Shown here piece after piece: positions 32,817 through 44,484 of a stretch of 64,000 bases of DNA. The stretch is from Sipunculus nudus (Eukaryota > Annelida > Sipuncula > Golfingiida > Sipunculidae), in contig CM049313.1 in assembly GCA_026874595.1 (NCBI GenBank), positions 26,598,008 through 26,662,007 of the forward strand, written 5' to 3'. How positions within the stretch are numbered: the first letter of the stretch is position 1; each line of letters begins with the position of its first letter. Under the pieces are notes generated by a model. That model made no database searches, was not told where the DNA came from, and worked only from the letters and a program-made list of their open reading frames with translations. A program made the translations under genes and the position numbers.

Positions 32817-35130
32817 AGCTCAGCTGACTATAAGTCATCTGAGCTATAGTCGTGGTCCATTCTCGTTTGACCTATGAATCCAAAATTTTGCATACAGTTA
32901 GATGTCCCCAAAATCTCCTACCATACCGAAAATTGGGTTACTAGGGCTTTCTTTGTTCCTTCGAAATATTAAGGAAAAACCTCCATTTTCCTTTAAAAAC
33001 AGCCATTGTTACACTTCAAGGCTACCTCATATCAAAACCACCTATCTTTTTTTTTTATTCATATTTAGTATTCATATTCTTCCATACATATTCTTTGAAC
33101 ATATCAAAAATTAGGTCAGTATTGCTTATTGTTTTGAAGTTATTGGCCCAAATATAATGCATTTTTAGCTCAGCTGACTGTAAGTCATCTGAGCTATAGG
33201 GATCACCTTTTGTCCGTCGTCCGTCCGGCCGTCCGGGCGTCTGTCCGTTAACAGGGCACAAATCGTAACCGCTAGAACTGGAATCTTCTTACTTGACATC
33301 CTGGGAGGTCTATGGAAATTCTCCTTGTAAACATGAAATTAGGTCACTGTGACCTATATTCTTCGAGCTATGGGGTTCCGAAGTACCCCCCAGAATAATG
33401 GAAAATTTGATACAAAAGCTCAAGTATCTGAACAACTAATGCATTGATCATCATGATTTTTTGCATGGATATTGTTCATGGAGTGTTTCATCAGTTTCTG
33501 CAGACTGGTGGCGCCACCTGTATTTTTTCGATTTTTACCAATATTTTTCTCTATTTTTGAGACCTCTTAAGATGCGGCCATCTGTTAACAGGGCACAAAT
33601 TGTAACGACTACACCTAGAATCTTCTCTCTTGACATGCAGGGAGGCCCATAAAAAGTCTCTTTGGAAACCTGAAATTAGGTCTCTGTTACCCATAACCTT
33701 TGAGCTATGGGGCTCCGAAGTACCCCCCCAGAATAATGGAAAATTTTATACAAAAGCTCAAGTATCTAAACAACTATTGCAGTAATCACCATGATTCTTT
33801 GCATGGATATTGATCATGGAATGTGTCATCAGTTTCTGCAGTATGGTGGCGCCATCTGTATTTTTTTTATTTTTACGAATTTTTTTCTCTATTTTTGAGA
33901 CCTCATAAGATGCGGTCATCTGTTAACATGGCACAAATCGTAACAACTGGACCTAGAATCTTCTCTCTTGACATGCTGAGAGGCCCATGAAAAGTCTCCT
34001 TAAAAACTTGAAATTAGGTCTCTGTTACCCATAACCTCTGAGCTATGGGGCTCCGAAGTACCCCCCAGAATAATGGAAAATTTGATACAAAAGCTCAAGT
34101 ATCTGAACAATTATTATATTGATCACCATGATTCTTTGCATGGATATTGATCATGAAATGTTTCATCAGTTTCTGCATTCTGGTGGCGCCACCTGTATTT
34201 TTCAATTTTTAGCTCAGCTGACTGAAAGTCATCTGAGCTATAGGGATCACCTTTTCTCCGTCGTCCGTCCGGCCATCCAGGCGTCTGTCTGTTAACAGAG
34301 CACAAATCGTAACCGCTAGACCTGGAATCTTCTTACTTGACATCCTGGGAGGTCTATGGAAATTCTCCTTGTAAACCTTAAATTAGGTCACTGTGACCTA
34401 TATTCTTCGAGCTATGGGGTTCTGAAGTACCCCCCAGAATAATGCAAAATTTAATACAAAAGCTCAAGTATCTGAACAACTAATGCATTAATCACCATGA
34501 TTCTTTGCATGGATATTGATCATGGAGTGTTTCATCAATTTCTGGAGATTGGTGGCGCAAATCATAATAACTGGACCTAGAATTTTATTTTTTGACATGC
34601 TGGGAGACCCCTGAAAAGTCATCTTGTAAACCTTGAAAATAGGTGTCTGTTACCCATATCCTTCATGCTACAGAGCTCCATAGTACCCCAATGAATATTT
34701 GATGATTTCATACAAAAGGTCAAGTTTGGAAAAAGTATTTCATTCAAATTTGACATTCAGATGATAAAATTACTTTTGTCAATGTCTTCCTGGTCAGCTG
34801 AGCGTCATGACCCCTGGGTCACTTGTTTAAAAAATTAGGAAATATATTTACTCACCTAACATGAGAATTACTAAAGCTAGAAACTTTTTTTTCAGGGATA
34901 TAACTTTATTTGATCAATATTCAATTATATAACCAAAATTAGATCTGAATTTGCAAATTTTTTTAAAGTTATTTGCATTAATAAAAAATCAATACATTTC
35001 ATTTTGTCCAACCTAGGCCATGGCACATTTTTTCCCTGTACGCACTGTTAATTTTCACAGCATATATACCTAAGGATTTAATCTTTTAAAATCTGAAATT
35101 TCAAAGAAATTGATTGAAAAAGTAGCTTTT
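32817..35130 (+). mobile_element. Family A element interrupted by a second family A copy
   Basis: The 5' end is AGCTCAGCTGACT, ATA, AGTCATCTGAGCT. The core stops at 'aatataatgcattttt' (33166) and resumes at 'aaaaaattaggaaatat' (34829) once the inserted copy is skipped. The same uninterrupted core is present at 42537-42580. A 3' hairpin end is not clear; the core fades near 35130. Confidence 0.65.
33167..34825 (+). mobile_element. Family A element, complete nested copy
   Basis: AGCTCAGCTGACT to GTCAGCTGAGC, the palindrome-like TGACCCCTGGGTCA and CTTG before TTT. The core has about three units of roughly 345 bp, each starting 'acagggcacaaatcgtaac' and containing GGTGGCGCCACCTGTATTTT. A second internal 5' end occurs at 34211, so two copies may be joined head to tail. 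Removing the element restores the host core exactly, apart from the T run. Confidence 0.78.
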
Positions 35131-35915
35131 ATTCAAGTTTTTTGACATCATGTCAAGCATTGTTCACATTAGGCCAGCCCAGTTTTAAAAGTGGTTTGTA
35201 GTTGGTGATGGAGCCCTCACCTGTGTTACATAATCACACTCCAATCAGCTCAGCTTAGCTTGGCTTCCCCTTGGTCCAGTTTAGCTTGGCTTCCCATCTC
35301 GCCCCCCCCCCCCCCCCCACACACACACAGACAGGATGCATAAACTAGATGAATTTTATAATTTTTCCTATTCAATTAATTCTAATTCTTTACTTTTGCT
35401 ACATTATGCATTATGAATTTTGTATTGTACATCACAAGGGGTTACAATAATTAAAGTACACATTTAATTTTGCCCACAAAGTGATGTATTGCTATAAAAG
35501 TGTGTATCATTCCATTAATATCTCTTTCCATGCATACCACTGCTACACTTAATCAGGAATTTGGGCAAACTTTCCTGAAATTAAATCTTTTTTTGCTAAT
35601 TTGGCCCTATCTTGAAACTGTTTTTAGAATTATTAATTACCCTACACATTTTTTGTTTATCACATATCTTTTGGTATAACTCTTAGGCCCATAACGTTTT
35701 TCCCCCTTATTGCATGATTAAAAGGTTTCAGGCCACAATTATTATATATTACAGAGTACAACATATACTCATTAGATTTAGTCTATGCTCATTTGAAAAT
35801 GAACAATCCTAATTTTTACAGCATTCTATTTCAGTTAATAAATTAGATGTGTATTATTGTACTACAGCTTATCTCCCCTTTCTTCCATATACTATATTTT
35901 ACAGGGTTTCATGTA
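35131..35915. other. Intron, AT-rich, with poly-C tract
   Basis: Contains a poly-C/CA run at about 35304-35330 and repeats of 'agcttggcttcccc'. Similar sequence occurs at 6590-7260 and 42885-43200, so this is the tail of an older repeat. No gene seen. Confidence 0.45.
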
Positions 35916-37016
35916 CAGCCAAGCCCGCTTATTGTCATGTCGGTGGTGCATGCATCAATTATGATATAAACAAGGATGTGACATTATGCTGGCTTCAACA
36001 TCAATGTCCTTTTCAGTCATAGAAAAGCATTATGTCTCAAATGATATTAAATAAATTGTCAATAAAAAGTAAACAGAAACGTTTATGAATATTTTTATTG
36101 CATAACCACATATTAAATTTTGTTTATGCGCACCAAACAATTTATTTCCTGTAAGCTGTGTGCCGCATGCCGCATTAACTGAAAAAAAATCAGACTTGCC
36201 AACAGAAAGAGACGTAGCCTCTTTGTCATGAGGTCAAATTCTGGAAATATGTGGCACTGTTATAACAGTATGCGAAGGCAAACTATTTTACTAGATAATT
36301 CTTTCCCTGGCTAATACGCGCTATCTTCCAGATATCTTATTAATGACCCAAACTTCCATGATCGTCTTTATGAAAGGACTGTTCGGGGAGCGGGCATCAT
36401 CATGCCATTGTCAACTTTCTGAAGTTTTGCCACGATTGAGGTTTTGGACTGGGTATCACCTCAATTGCTCACAAAAGCTTTTTGTGGACCCTTAAAGAGG
36501 ATTTCAAGTCGAAGCAACGTTTTGAGCTTGTGCTTCATATCATCTCGACGAAACTTAACTGAGGTGTAAACAGCGGCCTTTCAAAGGCCAGGAGTTCATT
36601 TTTATGATGTCTGAACGCAAACATCGCCTTTGTTAACATACGAAGAAACGCAATGATCCGGATTAGCGTGGTATCTTATAACGTAAATTAGCTAAGGGAT
36701 GGGGAGTGACCCGCATGCATCACTGCACTTGCCTGGTGCACACAGGCGGGAGATGCGATCGTTTGATACGCCTGACTGATTATTGGCTCTTGGCCTCGTT
36801 GATCACCTGGTCTGCGTTTGATGTGATATAAACAGCGAAATGGTATCACTGCCAAGGGTTCCAAGCATGACAATAAACAGGATAATGACAATATTCCATG
36901 ATATTAAACGGTCAGATTTACCATTGTTTGTATAGGAAATGGTTTGGGATTTAAGATTTATGTGACAATAAACGGGGTTTTCTATTAACCGATATGACAC
37001 AAAGTGGGCTTAACTG
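35916..37016 (+). mobile_element. TA-flanked non-autonomous DNA transposon
   Basis: 1101 bp. The left end CAGCCAAGCCCGCTTATTGT and the right end, complemented, CAGTTAAGCCCACTTTGTGT continue into GTCATRTCGG on both sides, giving an imperfect inverted repeat of about 28 bp. Both ends are flanked by TA (35914-35915, 37017-37018). Ends starting CAG with a TA target suggest a Tigger/pogo-type (Tc1/mariner superfamily) derivative. No transposase seen. Confidence 0.78.
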
Positions 37017-37151
37017 TATTCCCAGTTGGTATTTTAAACACATATTACTTTCACATAGTTAAAATACAGATAGTTTTACAAATATTTGATCATGAGAAGC
37101 TCCTGCATCTTTGATGTAGTCCGTAGAAGTGCACATGCAGTATTTGTTTTT

Positions 37152-39847
37152 AGCGAACCAGTGAGCTTATGTGATGGCGCAGCGTCGTTCGTCAGCCGTC
37201 CGCCGTCCAGGGCTGGCATTCCGCCATCCATGGCTGTAAGTCAGAAACCGTCTGAGCTAGCAGCTCCAAATTACATGTAAGAATTAGTAACATGTGAAAC
37301 TTGGTGCCCTGGAGCTTTTTTTGGGTATCTGCATTAATTTAGATTTTATAGAGAAAAAGCTTCAAAACCTTTAAAAATCTTCTTCTCTTAAACTGTCCAG
37401 CCAAATTGTCTAATATTTCACAGAAATGATCCCTCAAACTATCTCTCTCAAGTATTTGAATGGTTACAATTCGAAGATTTTTGGCTGAGTTACGGGAGGT
37501 TGAACTTAGTCATCTGTCCAAAAAAGCACACTAAAATTAAAATCTCAGAATCCGCTAAAGCTATAATCACCAAATTTTATACCAATGTTTGTCACATATG
37601 TCATATCTGATTTTGAGGTATTTGTGGCGCCACCTACATTGATGTGTTTTTTACAAGCGAAAATGTAATTTTAAACTCTTCTTGCTTATACACTGATTTA
37701 TGATGAAACTGTTAAGCTGATTGGTTTAAACTTTACAAGAATTATTCTATGGTAGGGTTCTGCCAGTTTTATAAGAATAGATTGGGTAAATACAGTTTTT
37801 AAAAAACATTGTAGCCAATTGAAAAAGGCTTTCTGTATTTGAAAACAGATTTGACAACATGCTGAGTTTCACCAGCCAAGTCAAGAGGTCACTCAGTACA
37901 AACAGGTGGGGTCCGGACATCACCATGGCAACTGACCTGGCTCATGGGGGAAGTCTAGACAATGTGTCTAGACGTCTAGACACAGCGTCTAGATGTCTAG
38001 ACACAATGTTTAGATGCAGAATTCCCAGATTATTGGAACTATATCTTTCAACTGTTTGAAAAAACTTGGTTTGCATTTTAAGCGAATTGGTTTTATCATC
38101 AGGTCACATGTGAACTGCTGCGCCCTCATTTTGGTTGACCTCTGACTTTTCCTACCTGCCAAGCGTCCATTTGTGCTTCTGTTTCCACACACAAACCCGC
38201 ATATCTCGGGAACCATTTGGCCGATCAGGCTAAAAATTTTGCACAAATGTAGTCCTTTGATAGCTTTATAACATAGGCAACTGGTGGCACCACCTGCAAC
38301 CATCTGTTCTTGGGATGATATCACTCACATCTCAGCCGTGGTTTGACTTTTCCACCTGAAATTTTGCAGGTTTATTCATCCTGGACAGCTTTCTCAATTT
38401 TATGACAGGTGACGCCACCTACATTCACATTTACTCTGCAGACATCCAAGCTCATATCTCAGGAACTGTTTGACCGATTGGGCCAAAATTTTGCATGTGT
38501 TTAGATCTCACATAGCTCTTCATCATAGGCAAAACTTGTGGCGCCACCTGCAACCATTTATGCACAGCATCCATCTGTTCATCTGCCTTGGGATAATATC
38601 ACTCATATCTCAGCAATGGTTTGACTTATCCACCTGAAAGTTTGCAGGTTTATACATCCTGGACAGCTTTCTCAATTTTATGACAGGTGATGCCACCTAC
38701 ATTCACGTTTACTCTGCAGACATCCAAGCTCATATCTCGGGAACTGTTTGACCAATTGGGCCAAAATTTTGCATGTTTATAGATCTCACATAGCTTTTCA
38801 TCATAGGCAAAACTGGTGGCGCCACCTGCAACCATTTATGCACAGCATCCATCTGTTCATCTGCCTTGGCGTAAAATCACTCATATCTCAGCAGTGGTTT
38901 GACATATCCACCTGAAATTTTGCAGGTTTATACATCCTGGAAAGCTCTCTCGATTTTATGACAGGTGGCACCACCTACATTCAGGTTTACTCTGCAGACA
39001 TCCAAGCTCATATCTCGGGAACTGTTTGACCGATTGGGCCAAAATTTTGCATGTGTATAGATCTCACATTGCTCTTCATCATAGGCAAAACCGGTGGTGT
39101 CACCTGCAACCACTTATGCACACCGTCCATCTGTTCATCTGCCTTTGGATAAAATCACTCATATCTCAGAAGTGGTTTGACTTATCCACCTGAAATTGTG
39201 CAGGTTTATACATCCTGGACAGCCTTCTTGATTTTATGACAGGTGGCGCCACCTACATTCATGTTTACTCTGTAGACATCCAAGCTCATATCTCGGGAAC
39301 TGCTTGACTGATTGGGCCAAATTTTGCTTGTGTATAGATCTCACATAGCTCATCATCATAAGCAAAATTGGTGGCGCCACCTGCAACCACTTATGAACAC
39401 CGTCCATCTGTTCATCTGCCTTGGGATAAAATCACTCATATCTCAGCAGTTGTTTGACTTATCCACCTGAAATGTTGCAGGTTTATACATCCTGGACAAT
39501 TTTCTAGATTTTATGACAGGTGGCACCACCTACATTCATGTTTACGCTGCAGACATCCATGCTAATATGCAACACACCTCACACTATTCCCCTTGCCACT
39601 TATTCCATGCCTCACTTCACCCACTCTGATTTCTGCGGATACACATAGTTGCTTGTCGACTACCCATATTCCAGTTTTAAAATGTCCTTGTCTGAAACTT
39701 GCAGGTCCGAAATGTCCATTTTTGCTGAAATCATAATGACTTAGGTAGATATGCAGGACTTAAAAGGATCAATATTAAATTTAAAAAATAAACCTCCATT
39801 CATACTCCCAAACTTTGCACAGGTTCACATTAGGCCTGTAGGCCTTG
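37152..39847 (+). mobile_element. Family B element, copy 2 (long)
   Basis: Starts AGCGAACCAGTGAGC after T's and ends GCACAGGTTCACATT, AGGCCTGTAGGCCT, TG before TTT. The core from about 38200 to 39545 has some five tandem units of roughly 290 bp, each made of two half units that both end in a GGTGGCGCCACCT-type palindrome. A 20-bp perfect palindrome built on GTCTAGAC lies at 37964-37983. Several 60-100 codon minus-strand frames in the core are periodic artefacts. Confidence 0.8.
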
Positions 39848-40380
39848 TTTCCAATTTTTATGAATTTTTTTCTGTTTTTGAGACTTTCAAATAAATCTTG
39901 TAACAGGGCACAAATCGTAACCACTTGACCTAGAATCCTCATACTTGACGTCTAGGGAGGTCCATGGAAAAGTCTTCTTGGAAATCTGAAATTAGGTCTC
40001 TGTTACCCATATCCTCTGAGCTATAGGGCTGGTAAATACCCCCAAGATTAATTAGAAATTTAATAAAAACAAAAGCTCCAGTATCTGAATAACTAATGCC
40101 TTTATAGCTATGATTCTTGGGATATATATTGATCATGGAGTGTTTCATCAGTTCCTGCAGACTGGAGGCACTACCTGTATTTTTTTTTCAAATTTTTACG
40201 CATTTTTCTTTCTATTTATTAGACCTTCAAATGAAGTTGTCATCTGTCCAAAAGCCCACTGAAACCAATTTCTTAGGATTCTTCACAAAATTCATGATTT
40301 GTCTGCACTCTGGCAGTTATTTTGCTCATTGTTTAACATTCCTTGAATTCAGCTGAGCGTCATGGCCCATGGGCCACTGG
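39848..40380 (+). mobile_element. Family A element, 3' part
   Basis: A-type core (gggcacaaatcgtaacc, tccatggaaaagtcttcttgg) ending TTCAGCTGAGCGTCAT, GGCCCATGGGCC, ACTGG before TTTTT. The next family-A copy starts five T's later, so the two stand head to tail. Confidence 0.7.
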
Positions 40381-40385
40381 TTTTT

Positions 40386-43300
40386 AGCTCAGCTGACTAT
40401 AAGTCATCTGAGCTATAGTCGTGGTCCATTGTCCGTCCGGCCGGCCGTCTGTTAACAGGGCACGTTTTGAAACCGTTGGACCTACCATTCCAAAATTTTG
40501 TATACCATTAGATGTCCCCAAAATCTCCTACCATACCGGAAATTGGGTTATTAGGACTTCATTCCTTTGAGATATTAAGGAAAAACCTCCGTTTTCCATG
40601 AAAAGCCATTGTTATATATCTATTATAGGCTGCCTAATATCAAAACCACTCATCTGTTTTTGATCATATTTAGTATTCATATTCTTCCATACATTTTCTA
40701 TGAATATACCGTAAAAACTCGCATATAAGTCGATCTCGCATATAAGTCGAGTATAAATTTTCAGGGTAAATATCAGGTTAAAATTTTTTCAAGCCATTCT
40801 GGAGGTCAAAACAGGTCTGAAGCAGCATACATGACCTTCGAGAGTAGTGTGACAGGCCACTAGGGAAAGGTGAATTGTATGACTGGCAAATCGTTTTTGA
40901 CATTCATCCCACTCAATTTTGTTTTTAAAATGTAAAAATGTCATTTGTTTTGTTGTGCAATCTACTTAAAAGTTATTGGGCATCAAAAAGATTAAGATTA
41001 ATCAATATAACAGGTCTATACTTTAAGTATTTTGCAGATATGAAGATCGTCTGACACCCAGAATCGGCAGGTGGGCGATAATAGAACAGCCGAGGATTTC
41101 TTACACTTGCCGTCATTGCTCATTTATTTTAAACTTCTAATGATTGTTTGTGTCAGATATCAATAAAAACATGACTATAAAAGCGTGTTAATAAAACAGG
41201 ATTGTCGCGGACTTCTCTACATTTTATATAACCTAAATTGAAGAGAACGCGCGAAGTTGGACCAAGCGAGTCGCCTGAAAAGACCACGTGACAGTTTAAG
41301 CTGTCCTCTGCTTGTTCATATCCGTGGATCAAGGGCAGTTATTTTATTATCAGAGATTTTTATTATACTTTCTGAGAAAACACATGGTCGTAAACGACAG
41401 TTCTATTCAAGTTTCAATTAACTCCGGTCTTCCTTGCCTCAACAGACTGACGCACTAATGAACAATTACATGTGATATAACTGCATATATGCAGCGTAGG
41501 TATCCAGCATAGCGAACCGCAGAGTGAGAGCACGGAAGCCAGGGCTACACGCGGACAACACGTCAGTCGTTCTTTGATCAAACTCTGTTTTCTTATCTTT
41601 CCGATGAAATTTTTCGTGAATGAATCATTTATTTCACATTCTGTTGAGTACTAATTTGACTAAGTCTTGCAGGTTTTGTGTTCTTTTGTTCATTGCGATA
41701 TCAATGTCAGGATGAACTTCGGTCTATTTTTTCCCGAGTTTTGCTCAGGGCCGCAGTCATTCACTACGATTCGGGGTGATTTTTAAGTAGGAACTTCCGA
41801 ACGGAGTGATTATTTCCCCCGCGTGTAAGTACACAGGTGAACAGTGTGACCTAGTTTGGAGCTTCTTGGGACAGGCAGCCATCCCCGTACTGAGTGCGCG
41901 CTAATCGGTGCTGTAATCAGCCATTTGTCACCTGTCTGTGGTTCAGATACCACGGCCCACAGGCTCTTACCGTTTACATGTTTGCAAACTTACGCAGGCA
42001 CCAAATGTTTTTGTGGGGAAATATTGTAACATAATTGGATGTCAAATACACAGGGGCCGATGCCCTGGATAAAATCCCCACTGATTACGCAATACCCGTG
42101 CCTCTTGCACTCGTACTTAATCGCCCGTGAAAGATGCTCATTATAGCTAGACGCGGGTCATTTCCTGGTTGTCAGCAACCATGTAAATTGCAAACATTTT
42201 AATATACTGCATTATCCAAATGAAAGGACAGTGTAAATGGTCAAAATATAAAAGAAAATATACGGAAACCTTATTAGACTGTATTTTTGGACCGAAAGGG
42301 GCACTTTTGTACCTGACTTCACCGTAAACGGATATCTAGTTATCGATCAGTTAAGACATTCAGGCCGGCAGTTTGACTTAGTTCGTGCAAAATTTTGCCT
42401 CTCAGGCTAAGACCTGCCCATAAGTCGACTCCCCTTTCTTGGATTAATTTTTTGGGAACAAATTTCTCGACGTATATGCGGTTTTTTACGGTACAAAAAA
42501 TTAGATCAGTGTTGTGTATTATTTTGAATTTATGGGCCAAAATATAATGCAATTTTTAAAAAATCAGGAAATATATTTACTCACCTAACATGAGAATTGC
42601 TGAAGCTATAGACTTTTTTCAGGAATATAACTTTTTTTAATCAAGATTCAATTGTTTACCCAAAATTAGATCTAAATTTTGCAAATTTTTCAAGTTATTA
42701 GCATAAATAAAAAATCAATACCTTAAATTTTGTCCAACTTTGGCAATGGCACGTTTTTTTCCCTGTACGCACTTTTGATTTAATTTTCACGGCATCTATA
42801 CATAAGGATTTAATCTTTTAAAATCTGAAATTTCAAAGGAATTGATTGAAAAGAGTAGCTTTTATTCAAGTTTTCATACACCATGTCAGTTGTTTTTTTC
42901 ATTTAGCCCACCTAGTAGTACAGCCTTCACTTGCATTATGTAACCCACCCCAGGCAGCTTGCCTTGGCTCAGCTTGGCCACTACCAGCAGGCTTTCGCTC
43001 TGCCCTGCACTCCATCCCCCACCGCCCCCAGATGGTGCATAAACTTGATGAATGTTATTATTTTCTGTATTTGATTCATTCTTATTCTAGGCTATGCTAC
43101 ATTTTAGATTATGTATTGTACCACCAGGGTAACAATGATTTAAGTGCACATTTAATTGTGTCCACAAAGTGGTGTATTGCCATGAAAGTGTGAATGTTCA
43201 TCAGAAAAGTAATTCCTTACTTCAGAAGAGTAAAAACTTCACCAGGTGTGAAATTGACTATTAAAACCAGTAATAAATTAAAGCTGAGATAGTAATTAGC

Positions 43301-44121
43301 ACAATGATACTGTTTGTTGATCATTCAACCAACAGTGTGTATACTTTATTTGAAAAGATGTTTTATTTTATCAAATTTACTGAATCTTTTATTTTATCTC
43401 AGTGAATAAAATTAAGCAGGTACTGAAAACTCCAATGAGCAAAACTTTTTAATAGTAATTCAGGGAATAATCGTGTTGATGCCATGTTGTGGCATTATTT
43501 TCTTTTAAATTCAGCTTAAACATTTGTGATTTAAAAATACTAAAATATATGTATATGCATAATATGACCCAATATGAGCTACACTCTGGATATATAGTGA
43601 TTGCAACTTTTGCAACAATTCTAATATTTTAACTTATATTTTCAGTTTTTTTACTCTGGATATATAATGATTGCAACTTTTGCAACAATTCTAATATTTA
43701 ACTTATATTTTCATTTTTTTATAAAAAATTTATAAAACTTGTTTAAAAAAATGATTCAGATTAAAACTTTTAATGGAAAAAGTGGAAATGCTAAAGAAAA
43801 TAGGCTTATATATAAACTTAAATGCATTATTCCTTTGAAAGTGAAATAAAGGTATTAGTCCATTCTGTCCACTTGCCTGTCCATCTGTAAATTTCATATG
43901 CATCACCGTATCTCAAAACTTTAACTGTTTTTCTTCATGACAGTCTTGTCAGAGTATTAGTTTGCAATCATATATTTAGAACTTTACTTAAACCAAGTAG
44001 GAGGGCCCCTTTCCTCTTAGCTTATCATATTCTTATATAAATGAAAAAAATTTCAATAGAATATTTTGCATTTGCAAAAATTTCAAACTTCAGCTGAGCG
44101 CCGTGACCCATGGGTCCCTTG
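40386..44121 (+). mobile_element. Family A element containing a DNA transposon
   Basis: 5' AGCTCAGCTGACT, ATA, AGTCATCTGAGCT; 3' TTCAGCTGAGCG, GTGACCCATGGGT, CCCTTG before TTT. 1783 bp of it is the TA-flanked transposon at 40709-42491. The 42880-43200 part matches 6590-7200 and 35160-35500. 43560-43710 holds a short tandem pair (actctggatatatagtgattgc). Confidence 0.65.
40709..42491 (+). mobile_element. TA-flanked non-autonomous DNA transposon
   Basis: 1783 bp. Left end CCGTAAAAACTCGCATATAA, right end complemented CCGTAAAAAACCGCATATAC, both continuing GTCGA; about 25 bp inverted repeat with few mismatches. TA flanks at 40707-40708 and 42492-42493. The host family-A core ('gaatata' + 'caaaaaattag') is restored with a single TA when it is removed (compare 33088-33113). 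No transposase seen. The superfamily is probably Tc1/mariner/pogo from the TA target; inference only. Confidence 0.85.
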
Positions 44122-44484
44122 TTTAGAAACTGTTAAGCTGATTGGTTTAAATGTTACAAGAATTATTCTATGGTAGGGTTCTGCCAGTTTATAAGAATAG
44201 ATTGGGTAAATGCAGCTTTAAAAAAGCAGTGTAGCCAATTGAAAAAGGCTTTCTGTGTTTAAAAAAAGATTTGACAACATGCCCAGTTTCAGCAGCCAAG
44301 TCAAGAGGGGACTCAGTACAGCCAGGTGGGGTCCAGACAACACCATGGCAACTGACCTGGCTCTGTCTGGTGTCTAGACAATGTGTCTAGACGTCTAGAC
44401 ACATGGTATAGACGCAGAATGCCCAGATTAGAATTATTGGAACTATATCTTTCAACTGTTTGAAAAAACTTGGTTTGCATTTTT
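44122..44484 (+). mobile_element. Family B core fragment
   Basis: Matches 37700-38075 of family B copy 2 (tgttaagctgattggttt, gtagccaattgaaaaaggc, the GTCTAGAC cluster). The perfect 20-bp palindrome recurs at 44383-44402. It lies directly between a family-A 3' end and the next family-B 5' end. Confidence 0.6.

Noticed and set aside
38010-39113. Repeated 60-104 codon minus-strand frames (CRVNLNVGGAT...)
   Set aside because: They repeat with the 290-bp family B core period and recur at 56234-56742; repeat translation, not conserved coding sequence.
40386-42500. tRNA or SINE promoter boxes in family A ends
   Set aside because: No A-box/B-box pair was found; the paired arms are hairpins of the element end rather than a tRNA fold.
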